A DNA stretch of 64,000 nucleotides. Origin: Devosia submarina. Its GTDB lineage: Bacteria; Pseudomonadota; Alphaproteobacteria; Rhizobiales; Devosiaceae. Made by a program: the position numbers and the translations under genes. Positions within the stretch are counted from its first letter, which is position 1; the number at the start of each line of letters is the position of its first letter. This document shows positions 8,132 through 15,267 of the stretch, one piece after another. Under the pieces are notes generated by a model that was not told where the DNA came from, did not search any database, and saw only the letters and a program-made list of their open reading frames with translations. The DNA is taken from the NCBI RefSeq assembly GCF_003056345.1, contig NZ_PYWB01000007.1:227892-291891 (forward strand), given 5' to 3'.

Positions 8132-8626
8132 CTATTTGGACTGAGCCAGATCCGTGCCTGCTTCGCGCGCAATCGCATCAAGCGAAGCGTTGACGAGCCC
8201 GGTCGCGTCGTCCTCGTAGAAAGCCTTGGCGACGTCCACATATTCGCTGATGACGACGCGCGGCGGGATGTCCTTGCGGCGCAGCAGCTCGAATGCGGCG
8301 GCGCGCAGGATGGCCCGCAAGGTGGCATCGATCCGTTCCACCGGCCAGCCTTCGGCCAGGGCACGATCCACCGCCGGATCAATTGCAATCTGGTGCTTGG
8401 CAACGCCCGAAACGATCTGGCGGAAGAAATCGGCGTCGGCGGGCAGGTATTGCTCGCCTTCGATCTCGCGGCCAAGATGGAAGCTGCCAAACTGGGCTAG
8501 CGTATCCTCAAGCGTCGCCCGGCCGACATCCATCTGGTATAGCGCCTGGACGGCCGCCAAGCGGGCTGCGCCACGCTGGTTGGCGGAGCGCTCGATATTG
8601 GGATTGCGTTTGGGGGCTTCAGCCAT
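8132..8626 (-). CDS. nusB: Transcription antitermination factor NusB
   Basis: NusB binds boxA RNA with NusE (S10) and supports antitermination of rRNA operons. The 164-residue product from the ATG at 8626 (GAGAG upstream) has the all-helical NusB pattern, with RGAARLAAVQALYQMDV near the N-terminus and VVISEYVDVAKAFYE near the C-terminus. In many Rhizobiales the order is nrdR-ribD-ribE-ribH-nusB; here nusB follows nrdR after only 115 bases with no riboflavin genes. It has its own promoter candidate in that gap. Confidence 0.94.
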   Translation of the reverse strand: MAEAPKRNPNIERSANQRGAARLAAVQALYQMDVGRATLEDTLAQFGSFHLGREIEGEQYLPADADFFRQIVSGVAKHQIAIDPAVDRALAEGWPVERIDATLRAILRAAAFELLRRKDIPPRVVISEYVDVAKAFYEDDATGLVNASLDAIAREAGTDLAQSK

Positions 8627-8676
8627 GGTGAATTCTCTCATTGGGCCGAAGCATCGGCAATAGGCAAGGGCTCACC

Positions 8677-8705
8677 CCCATACTGATGTCGGGGGCGAAC
8701 TTCAA
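8677..8705 (-). promoter_or_regulatory. Candidate nusB promoter
   Basis: Minus strand TTGAAG (8700-8705), 17-base spacer, TATGGG (8677-8682), located in the 115-base nrdR-nusB gap about 50 bases before the nusB start. Confidence 0.42.
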
Positions 8706-8741
8706 CTCATTATGGCCGGAGCACAGGCATGCGCCCTGCGG

Positions 8742-9218
8742 TCAGTCGTCGCCGAGCGAAGGCCCCTGCCCCTCAGCCAGTGTCGCAAGGAAATTGCGGA
8801 AGTCGTCGGCAGCCGAGAAGTTCTTGTAGACCGAGGCAAAGCGAACAAAGGCCACGTCATCGAGGCTTTTAAGGCCATCCATGACATATTCACCGATCTG
8901 ATCCGAGGTCACTTCAACATCGCCCTGGCTCTCGAGCTGGCGCACGATCCCCGAAATCATGCGCTCGATGCGGTCGGTTTCCACCGAGCGCTTGCGAAGC
9001 GCTGTGTAAACAGATCGTGCGAGCTTTTCGCGATCGAACGGCACCTTGCGGCCGCTCTTCTTCACCACGGTCAGCTCACGCAGCTGCACGCGCTCAAAGG
9101 TCGTAAAGCGGCCACCGCATCCATTGCAGACGCGGCGGCGGCGGATGGCGCCCGAATCTTCGGTCGGGCGGCTGTCCTTGACCTGCGTATCGTCATTGCC
9201 GCAATAGGGACAGCGCAT
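8742..9218 (-). CDS. nrdR: Transcriptional repressor NrdR
   Basis: NrdR senses ATP/dATP and represses ribonucleotide reductase genes. The 158-residue protein has the N-terminal zinc ribbon with Cys3, Cys6, Cys31 and Cys34 (CPYC and CNGC), then an ATP-cone domain at about residues 49-139 beginning with [19 protein letters not shown]. It lies 8 bases downstream of the glyA stop, as in most Rhizobiales, so a shared transcript is likely. No ribonucleotide reductase gene is in the window. Confidence 0.96.
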   Translation of the reverse strand: MRCPYCGNDDTQVKDSRPTEDSGAIRRRRVCNGCGGRFTTFERVQLRELTVVKKSGRKVPFDREKLARSVYTALRKRSVETDRIERMISGIVRQLESQGDVEVTSDQIGEYVMDGLKSLDDVAFVRFASVYKNFSAADDFRNFLATLAEGQGPSLGDD

Positions 9219-9226
9219 CGAAAGCC

Positions 9227-10528
9227 CTATTGTGCGTAGATGGGGAAGCGATCGGTTAGAGCGCGAACCTTGTCGCGCACCTGGGCTTCCACAGCTTGAT
9301 TGCCGTCCTCGCCATTGGCCTTGAGGCCATCGAGCACTTCGATGATGAGCTCACCCACGAGCTTGAACTCTGCCTCGGCGAAGCCGCGCGACGTGCCAGC
9401 AGGCGTGCCCAAGCGAACACCGGAGGTGATCGCCGGCTTTTCTGGATCAAACGGCACGGCATTCTTGTTGCAGGTGATGTGAGCCCGCCCCAGCGCCTGT
9501 TCGGTTGCCTTGCCAGTCAGGCCCTTGGGACGGAGATCCACCAACATCAGGTGGTTGTCCGTGCCACCGGTGACGATGTCCACGCCGCCCTTGACCAGGG
9601 TTTCGGCCAGCACCTTGGCGTTATCCACGACCTGCCGGGCATAGGACTTGAACTCTGGCTGCAGCGCTTCCTTGAAGGCGACCGCCTTTGCGGCGATCAC
9701 ATGCATCAGCGGCCCACCCTGGATGCCCGGGAAAATGGCCGAGTTGATCTTCTTGGCGATGTCCTCGTCATTGGTCAGGATCAAGCCGCCACGCGGACCA
9801 CGCAGGGTCTTGTGCGTCGTGGTCGTCGCGACATGGGCGTGGGGGAACGGGCTGGGGTAAACGCCGCCGGCAACAAGCCCCGCAACATGGGCCATGTCGA
9901 CAAACAGAATCGCTCCGACTTCATCGGCAATGGCGCGGAACTCTGCCCAGTCCATGATGCGTGAATAAGCGGAAAAACCTGCCACCAGCATCTTGGGCTT
10001 GTGCGTCCGAGCCAGCTCGCGCACCTGGTCAATGTCAACGCGCCCGTCCTGCTTGCGCACGCCATATTGAATGGCGTTGAACCACTTGCCCGATTGGTTC
10101 GGCTTGGCGCCATGGGTCAGATGCCCACCAGCGTCGAGGGACATGCCCAAAATCGTGTCGCCGGGCTGGATCAGTGCCTGGTAGACGCCCTGGTTCGCCT
10201 GCGAGCCCGAATTGGGCTGCACATTGGCATAGGCGACGCCAAACAGCTCCTTGGCACGCTCAATCGCCAGCGACTCGGCAATATCGACATATTGGCAGCC
10301 GCCATAATAGCGGCGCCCAGGATAGCCCTCGGCATATTTGTTGGTCAGCACGGAGCCTTGTGCTTCCAGCACGGCGCGCGACACAATATTCTCGGACGCA
10401 ATCAGTTCGATCTCACCCTGCTGGCGACCAAGCTCCTGCTCGATGGCGCCTGCCAGTTCCGGATCGGTCTGACCGACGGAATTGGTAAAGAACGAGGGAA
10501 ACAGCGGAACGGAAGTGGCTGCGCTCAT
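9227..10528 (-). CDS. glyA: Serine hydroxymethyltransferase
   Basis: GlyA interconverts serine and glycine with transfer of a one-carbon unit to tetrahydrofolate, using PLP. The ATG at 10528, preceded by GGAGG, gives a 433-residue product beginning [14 protein letters not shown]. The PLP lysine is Lys240 in [14 protein letters not shown], and [11 protein letters not shown] and [12 protein letters not shown] are also present. It is the first gene of a glyA-nrdR pair. Its leader holds a promoter candidate and a CAACATGTTG palindrome at 10550-10559. Confidence 0.97.
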   Translation of the reverse strand: MSAATSVPLFPSFFTNSVGQTDPELAGAIEQELGRQQGEIELIASENIVSRAVLEAQGSVLTNKYAEGYPGRRYYGGCQYVDIAESLAIERAKELFGVAYANVQPNSGSQANQGVYQALIQPGDTILGMSLDAGGHLTHGAKPNQSGKWFNAIQYGVRKQDGRVDIDQVRELARTHKPKMLVAGFSAYSRIMDWAEFRAIADEVGAILFVDMAHVAGLVAGGVYPSPFPHAHVATTTTHKTLRGPRGGLILTNDEDIAKKINSAIFPGIQGGPLMHVIAAKAVAFKEALQPEFKSYARQVVDNAKVLAETLVKGGVDIVTGGTDNHLMLVDLRPKGLTGKATEQALGRAHITCNKNAVPFDPEKPAITSGVRLGTPAGTSRGFAEAEFKLVGELIIEVLDGLKANGEDGNQAVEAQVRDKVRALTDRFPIYAQ

Positions 10529-10584
10529 GGGGCGTCCTCCAGGCAGTCCCAACATGTTGTGTCGGGAGGGTGATATGGGCGCAG

Positions 10585-10614
10585 CCTCTAGCACAAAGCA
10601 TCGCGATAATCCAA
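10585..10614 (-). promoter_or_regulatory. Predicted glyA promoter
   Basis: Minus strand TTGGAT (10609-10614), 18-base spacer, TAGAGG (10585-10590), about 55 bases upstream of the glyA ATG. A 10-bp palindrome CAACATGTTG (10550-10559) lies in the predicted leader and could be a regulator site. Confidence 0.42.
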
Positions 10615-10718
10615 GCGCTGCTGCACAGAGATATGAAGCCCACGCAACCAGAGCCCGCGATCTTGCATTAACACCCACAGACCAGACTTCCTGGCCGCGG
10701 GCGGCATTGGAGACAGAG

Positions 10719-11180
10719 ATGAACATGAAACTCAAAGGGCTGACAGCAGCCGCAATCACCGGCCTCATGGCCATCAGCAGCGTTGTTCCAGCACAGGCCC
10801 AGATTCTGGCACCGAAGGGCTCGAGCGCCGACCGCGACCGGGTTGTGCAGAGCTATTGCGAGAGAAACCGTGGCGATCGTGACTGCCGCGACTTCCGTCG
10901 TGGACGTTGGAACGACAATGACTACAACCGCTTCTATCGCCGCAACCGCAGCGGCTTGGACAGCATCTCGTCCGGCCTTCTCGGCTTCGGCTTTGGGGCC
11001 CTTGTTGGTGGTGCGATCGCGAACTCGAACAACAATAATTACCGAGGCGGTGACCGCGTGATAGGTCGGGACTCCTACAGCGCCCATGTCGAGGCCTGCT
11101 ATGCCCGCTACCGCTCCTATGACGAGCGCACCGACACGTTCCTGGGCTATGACGGCCGCCGTCACCGCTGCAACCTCTAG
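10719..11180 (+). CDS. Secreted BA14K-family (lectin-like) protein
   Basis: The 153-residue product has a Sec signal peptide (residues 1 to about 27, ending VVPAQAQ), a basic tyrosine- and arginine-rich segment, a glycine-rich hydrophobic patch ([18 protein letters not shown]) and a C-terminal BA14K motif ([13 protein letters not shown]...GYDGRRHRC). BA14K proteins of Brucella and relatives are immunoreactive and lectin-like, located in the periplasm or envelope. The start at 10719 is chosen because it gives a clean signal peptide; ATG 10725 is an alternative. It is transcribed alone and converges on the DUF6898 gene. Confidence 0.82.
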   Translation: MNMKLKGLTAAAITGLMAISSVVPAQAQILAPKGSSADRDRVVQSYCERNRGDRDCRDFRRGRWNDNDYNRFYRRNRSGLDSISSGLLGFGFGALVGGAIANSNNNNYRGGDRVIGRDSYSAHVEACYARYRSYDERTDTFLGYDGRRHRCNL

Positions 11181-11203
11181 CAGCGCCAGAACCTGAATGC
11201 TTG

Positions 11204-11237
11204 GAGCGCCGTGCGGCTTTAAGGCTGCGCGGCGCTC
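11204..11237. terminator. Hairpin between convergent BA14K and DUF6898 genes
   Basis: Arms 11204-11217 and 11224-11237 (GAGCGCCG... and ...CGGCGCTC) pair with two mismatches around a 6-base loop. The stem overlaps the last codons of the DUF6898 gene. No clear U tract, so its function as a terminator is tentative. Confidence 0.4.
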
Positions 11238-11401
11238 AGTTTTTTGCGCAGCTTGGCCAGGGCGAGTTGCTGCATCTGGTGCTTGCTGGCCGAAACGGGC
11301 GCGATAATCACGACCTCCGTTCCGCTCACACTATCGATGGCAGCCACGCGCACCTGCTGCCCCATCTGCACGAACTCAAAAAGTACGTCGCCGTCGCTCA
11401 T
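11219..11401 (-). CDS. DUF6898 family small protein
   Basis: The 60-residue product starts at ATG 11401 (MSDGDVLFEFVQMGQQVRV). The VLFEF...GQQVRVAAID...TEVVIIAP pattern matches the short DUF6898 family found in Rhizobiales, with a basic C-terminal helix (LALAKLRKKL). The frame is open upstream through a terminator hairpin, so a longer protein is unlikely. It sits between the L,D-transpeptidase terminator and the convergent BA14K gene. Function unknown. Confidence 0.72.
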   Translation of the reverse strand: MSDGDVLFEFVQMGQQVRVAAIDSVSGTEVVIIAPVSASKHQMQQLALAKLRKKLSAAQP

Positions 11402-11426
11402 TGCGGCCCCTGCTCTCCCCAAAGAA

Positions 11427-11450
11427 AACGCCCTCCGCAGGGAGGGCGTT
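11427..11450 (-). terminator. Intrinsic terminator after the L,D-transpeptidase gene
   Basis: A perfect 10-bp stem AACGCCCTCC/GGAGGGCGTT with a GCAG loop is followed on the minus strand by TTTTCTTT. It lies 24 bases after the L,D-transpeptidase stop and before the DUF6898 start, separating the two transcripts. Confidence 0.85.
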
Positions 11451-11473
11451 ATCGCGATCATCTCAGGGAAAGC

Positions 11474-12739
11474 TTAAGCCTGTGCGAAGGAAACCTTGCC
11501 CTGCGCGTCGAACTGGTAGACGTCCTCGCGGAAGCTGACGGTTCCCTGCCGGTTAGCCCAGGCCGTGATGTAGGTCGTGTGGATCGGCACGCGGGCCTTG
11601 CACTCCACGTCCAGGCGCTGGAGCGACGCGAAGGTGGAATCCACCTTGTTCTGGTCCCAATCGCCATTGTCACGCAACAACCAGCTTACCAGCTGGTTCA
11701 CGCCATCGACGCGCACGCAGCCCGAGGAATGGAAGCGAGCATTTTCGCCGAACAGCGCCTTGGAGGGCGTGTCATGCAGATAACAATCGTATGGATTGTA
11801 GAAGTTGATCTTGCAGTGACCCATGGAGTTGGCGGCTCCGGGCTCCTGCCGATACATGTAGTTGACTTCCCGGTCGCTGATATTGGCCCAGTTGATCGTG
11901 GACGGATCAACTTTGTTGGAGCCATCATAGATGTGGATGTTCTGTTCGGCCAGGTAGTTGGGGTTTTCCATCATGTACTTGGTCAGGTCCTTGCGGACCA
12001 GAGACTTGGGTACATGCCAATATGGATTGAAATTGATCTGGCTGATGTTGGACGCCATGATGGGGGTTGCGCGGTCCACCCGACCAACAACGGCCGTATG
12101 GCGCTGCTCGACCATGCCGTCATTGACCGCTTCAATTGTTGCAGCGGGGATGTTCACCACCACATAGCGGGGGGTCAGCTTGGCAGCCATGTTCTGAACC
12201 CGGGTAAAGTTCAGGTATAGCTGCTGCAAACGGTCCTGGGCCGGAACGTTCATGGCATACCAGGTTTGCTCGTCAACCTTCCCGTTCAGGACAAGGCCAT
12301 GTCGCGCCTGGAACTTGCGGACACCCGCATCCGTGGCCGCATCGAACGTGTCGTTCACGTTTTCAACCAGCGGCATGTCGCCCGAGGAAATCAGGCGCCG
12401 CTTGAGCTGGATAACAGCCGGACGGCTGTTGCCCAGTGTGAGGCCATAAGCGTCCTGCGGGATTTGCTCCCAGCCGCCATTGGCAACAAAGGGTTCATAC
12501 TGGGAGATGGCCAGCTGGAGATTGTAGAGCGTGTCATAGGACAGGATGGGCTCATTGGTCGCCACCAGAGCCTCGGCTGCCATGGTGTTCCCGCCCTGAT
12601 CCGCCTCGCGTATGACGCGATTGTGCGAGAACATGTCGAAAATGGATCCGCCCTCTTGCGCGCGCAGCGCGCCAGGCAGCGCCAGCGATGCACCAGCAAG
12701 TGCCGAATACCGAAGAAGAGAACGTCGATTTAGCCGCAT
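11474..12739 (-). CDS. Murein L,D-transpeptidase (YkuD, LdtP-like)
   Basis: This periplasmic enzyme is expected to form 3-3 crosslinks in peptidoglycan or attach proteins to it. The ATG at 12739 gives 421 residues. The N-terminus (MRLNRRSLLRYSALAGASLALPGALRA) is a signal peptide with a twin arginine, possibly Tat-type. A peptidoglycan-binding domain covers about 105-165 (PAVIQLKRRL...FQARHGL), then the YkuD domain about 190-350 with catalytic His337 and Cys341 in HSSGCVRV. The MarR-type LdtR gene lies upstream in the same direction, as in the Liberibacter and Sinorhizobium LdtR-LdtP pair. A TGGTT-tct-AACCA palindrome at 12861-12873 is a possible operator. Confidence 0.9.
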   Translation of the reverse strand: MRLNRRSLLRYSALAGASLALPGALRAQEGGSIFDMFSHNRVIREADQGGNTMAAEALVATNEPILSYDTLYNLQLAISQYEPFVANGGWEQIPQDAYGLTLGNSRPAVIQLKRRLISSGDMPLVENVNDTFDAATDAGVRKFQARHGLVLNGKVDEQTWYAMNVPAQDRLQQLYLNFTRVQNMAAKLTPRYVVVNIPAATIEAVNDGMVEQRHTAVVGRVDRATPIMASNISQINFNPYWHVPKSLVRKDLTKYMMENPNYLAEQNIHIYDGSNKVDPSTINWANISDREVNYMYRQEPGAANSMGHCKINFYNPYDCYLHDTPSKALFGENARFHSSGCVRVDGVNQLVSWLLRDNGDWDQNKVDSTFASLQRLDVECKARVPIHTTYITAWANRQGTVSFREDVYQFDAQGKVSFAQA

Positions 12740-12988
12740 CAAGTCACCCGAAATTTCACCGCCTAAGCAGAGCCGGTTTTCACCAATGTCCTCAGCAGTC
12801 CACAGCGGCCAACTGCGCGTGAAGCTGTTCAGACTTTGCGAACCATAGATACTAGGGGAATGGTTTCTAACCACGTAACGAGCAGATCACTTTAGTTTGC
12901 GGCAGAAATGCGAACGTACTCAACGATAGGTTTCTTTGGAGCCACCGATGTTGCGGCTCTGCCACAAACATCTCGAGGCAAACGAAAA

Positions 12989-13006
12989 GGGGCGCCGAAG
13001 CGCCCC
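12989..13006 (-). terminator. Intrinsic terminator after ldtR
   Basis: A 7-bp stem GGGGCGC/GCGCCCC with a CGAA loop is followed on the minus strand by TTTTCGTT. It lies 25 bases beyond the ldtR stop, so ldtR and the downstream transpeptidase are probably separate transcripts. Confidence 0.78.
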
Positions 13007-13030
13007 ATAAAACATGCATCTGGTTTCGGC

Positions 13031-13540
13031 CTAGAGCTTGTAGAGGATCTGGTCGACCCAGAAGCGCTCGAGGCGAGCCAGGGCCTTGTTGAGACCGTCG
13101 AATTCGTCGTCGCCTAGGCCGCCGACCTTGTCGATCGACTTGAGGTGACGATCATAAAGCTCGTCAATAACTTCAGCGACTTCCTCGCCCTTGGGCGTCA
13201 GCTTGATGCGCACGGAGCGGCGGTCCGAACGGGAGCGCTCCTGGAAGATGTAGCCGGTCTCGACAAGCTTCTTGAGATTGTAGGAAACGTTGGAACCGAG
13301 ATAGTAACCGCGCGAGCGCAGTTCGCCAGCGGTCAGTTCGGCGTCACCGATGTTGAACATCAAGAGAGCCTGAACGGGGTTGATGTCGTCCCAACCCATG
13401 CGGTCGAACTCGTCCTTGATCAGATCAAGCAAGCGCCGGTGCAGACGCTCAACCCGGGAAACCGCCTCGAGATAAAGCGGCTTCAGGCTCTGGGGACGGT
13501 CCGAAACGATGGCCTCGGCTGCGTTGGATTTGATCGCCAT
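13031..13540 (-). CDS. ldtR: MarR-family regulator LdtR
   Basis: LdtR is a winged-helix MarR-type regulator known in Liberibacter and Sinorhizobium to control an L,D-transpeptidase gene and stress tolerance. The ATG at 13540 with TGAGG upstream gives 169 residues. The wHTH segment (NPVQALLMFNIGDAELTAGEL, then YYLGSNVSYNLKKLVETGYI) and wing (RSRSDRRSVRIKLT) are clear. A transpeptidase gene follows downstream, supporting the assignment. An AT-rich 190-base region upstream contains GTTACA-N14-TGTAAC (13679-13704) and a GCGATTTTTCGC hairpin, both possible autoregulatory sites. Confidence 0.88.
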   Translation of the reverse strand: MAIKSNAAEAIVSDRPQSLKPLYLEAVSRVERLHRRLLDLIKDEFDRMGWDDINPVQALLMFNIGDAELTAGELRSRGYYLGSNVSYNLKKLVETGYIFQERSRSDRRSVRIKLTPKGEEVAEVIDELYDRHLKSIDKVGGLGDDEFDGLNKALARLERFWVDQILYKL

Positions 13541-13732
13541 TTGTGCCTCACTGTTTGCTGCGTGTGCGATTTTTCGCATCTGATGGGGCCAAACTACGGC
13601 GCCCGAACTAAGATCAGCCTAAGCGGCGTGATTAAGAGCATCTTACTGGAAAGCAATGAGAATTTGGCTTTATTCTTCGTTACACCAGTAGAGAAAATTG
13701 TAACCTTACGGGTGTGTGAAGACGGCGCGGCC

Positions 13733-14122
13733 TCAATCGGCAGCCCTGGCGCGGTTGAGCCGCACGCTGAGTACGAAGATCACCAGGATGGATGCCAGCA
13801 ACACCAGGCGCACCGCAAATCCAAAGGCGGACATGCGGATATCCGGGCTGCCGGAGAGATAGAGCGCCAGTTCGGCGGCGGTCGACCCGAGCAGCAGGAC
13901 AGCACCCCAACTCGCCTTGATCCACAAGCCCACAGCTGCGCAGAGCCGGGCGGCAGCGAAGATGCCCAGATACACAAAGCCGGTCACGCCAAGAGTGGAG
14001 ATTGGGCTGACGGCGCCTAGATTGACGCCGAGCAGGCGGCCGGCATCGTTGAGCCCTAGCATGAGGCTGATCAGGGCGACGATGCGAATATAGATGCCGA
14101 TGGATGATGCGTTGAAGTCCAT
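13733..14122 (-). CDS. DUF6163 family membrane protein
   Basis: The roughly 129-residue product is almost wholly hydrophobic, with four predicted membrane helices (about residues 10-30, 44-63, 70-90 and 100-122) and a short basic C-terminus. It lies between ldtR and the divergent hemB, a setting in which DUF6163 membrane proteins occur in Rhizobiales. The start could be ATG 14122 (MDFNASSIGIYIR) or ATG 14143; neither has a strong ribosome-binding site. The function is unknown; co-expression with ldtR is possible but the 190-base gap argues for separate promoters. Confidence 0.68.
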   Translation of the reverse strand: MDFNASSIGIYIRIVALISLMLGLNDAGRLLGVNLGAVSPISTLGVTGFVYLGIFAAARLCAAVGLWIKASWGAVLLLGSTAAELALYLSGSPDIRMSAFGFAVRLVLLASILVIFVLSVRLNRARAAD

Positions 14123-14164
14123 GCCGGTTTGTAGCCCCGGCATGCCGATGCGACAAGCGGGAGC

Positions 14165-14193
14165 TTGGACCAGCCGCCCGGCGCTGATAAACC
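14165..14193 (+). promoter_or_regulatory. Predicted hemB promoter
   Basis: Plus strand TTGGAC (14165-14170), 17-base spacer, TAAACC (14188-14193), giving a short leader before the hemB ATG at 14215. Confidence 0.45.
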
Positions 14194-14214
14194 GAGCGCA
14201 GATTGGAGAGTACG

Positions 14215-15228
14215 ATGTCCGATAATTGGCACAAGCACGACATGGATTTTTTGGGTGGACGGCGGCTGCGTCGAGCGCGACGTACCGCCTGGAGCCGCGC
14301 CATGGTGCGCGAGACCGTGTTGACCCCCTCCGATTTGATTTGGCCGCTGTTCGTGATCGAGGGCCACAATGAAAAGACTCAGATCCGCACCATGCCCGGT
14401 GTCGAACGCCTCAGCGTCGACCTTTGCGTCGAGGCAGCCAAGGCCGCCCGCGACGTCGGCATCCCTGCCCTGGCGCTTTTTCCCAACACGCCCGATCACC
14501 TGCGCAGCGAAGATGGGCGGGAAGCCTACAACCCCGATAATCTGATGTGCCGTACCCTCAGCGCCATCAAAGACGCCGTTCCCGAGATTGGCCTCATCGC
14601 CGACGTAGCGCTTGATGAATATTCAAGCGACGGCCAGGACGGCTTAGTGCGGGACGGCGAGATCCTCAACGACGAAACCGTCGCCGTGATGGTTAAGTCG
14701 GCCCTGGTGCAAACCAAGGCGGGGGCCGACATCATCGCCCCATCCGACATGATGGACGGGCGAGTTGCGGCTCTGCGGGCTGCGCTTGACGGGGAAGGGT
14801 ATGAGTCGACGCAGATCATGGCCTATGCGGCCAAGTACGCGTCCTATTTCTATGGGCCTTTCCGGGAGGCCGTGGGTTCGGGCAGTCGCCTCAAGGGCGA
14901 CAAGCGCACCTACCAGATGGACTATGCCAATTCGGACGAGGCCTTGCGCGAGATCGAGCAGGACATCGCCGAAGGCGCCGACAGCATCATGGTCAAGCCT
15001 GGCCTGCCCTATCTCGATATTGTCCGCCGGGCCAAGGACAATTTCAACGTGCCCATCTATGCCTACCAGGTCAGCGGCGAGTACGCGATGATCGAGCTGG
15101 CCGCCGCTGCCGGGGCCATCGATCGCAAGGGGGCAATTCTGGAAAGCCTGTACGCGTTCAAGCGCGCCGGTGTTAACAGTGTGCTAACCTATTTCGCCCT
15201 CGAGCTAGCCCGAGACCTCGCTGGATAG
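14215..15228 (+). CDS. hemB: Delta-aminolevulinic acid dehydratase (porphobilinogen synthase)
   Basis: HemB condenses two 5-aminolevulinate molecules into porphobilinogen in heme synthesis. The ATG at 14215 follows GGAGAG and gives 337 residues. The Schiff-base lysines are Lys207 (AYAAKYAS) and Lys261 (MVKPGLPYLD). At residues 130-143 the loop reads DVALDEYSSDGQDG: the cysteines that bind catalytic zinc in other HemB proteins are replaced by Ala and Asp, the form known from magnesium-dependent alphaproteobacterial enzymes. It diverges from the DUF6163 gene and converges on the helicase gene. Confidence 0.96.
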   Translation: MSDNWHKHDMDFLGGRRLRRARRTAWSRAMVRETVLTPSDLIWPLFVIEGHNEKTQIRTMPGVERLSVDLCVEAAKAARDVGIPALALFPNTPDHLRSEDGREAYNPDNLMCRTLSAIKDAVPEIGLIADVALDEYSSDGQDGLVRDGEILNDETVAVMVKSALVQTKAGADIIAPSDMMDGRVAALRAALDGEGYESTQIMAYAAKYASYFYGPFREAVGSGSRLKGDKRTYQMDYANSDEALREIEQDIAEGADSIMVKPGLPYLDIVRRAKDNFNVPIYAYQVSGEYAMIELAAAAGAIDRKGAILESLYAFKRAGVNSVLTYFALELARDLAG

Positions 15229-15236
15229 GCCAATTC

Positions 15237-15261
15237 GGCCTCTCCCATCGCGGGAGAGGCC
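15237..15261. terminator. Stem-loop between convergent hemB and DEAD-box genes
   Basis: A perfect 10-bp stem GGCCTCTCCC/GGGAGAGGCC with a 5-base loop sits in the 39-base gap between two convergent stops. There is no U tract, so it may act as a bidirectional block rather than a classic terminator. Confidence 0.6.
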
Positions 15262-15267
15262 AAGCCT

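Noticed and set aside
8627..8741. FMN riboswitch or ribH remnant before nusB
   Set aside because: I looked for the conserved RFN segments and for lumazine-synthase C-terminal residues on the minus strand and found neither.
13680..14369. A 229-codon minus-strand frame covering the DUF6163 gene and the hemB start
   Set aside because: It overlaps both a real membrane protein and hemB, is Arg- and Ser-rich and shows no domain; a shadow frame.
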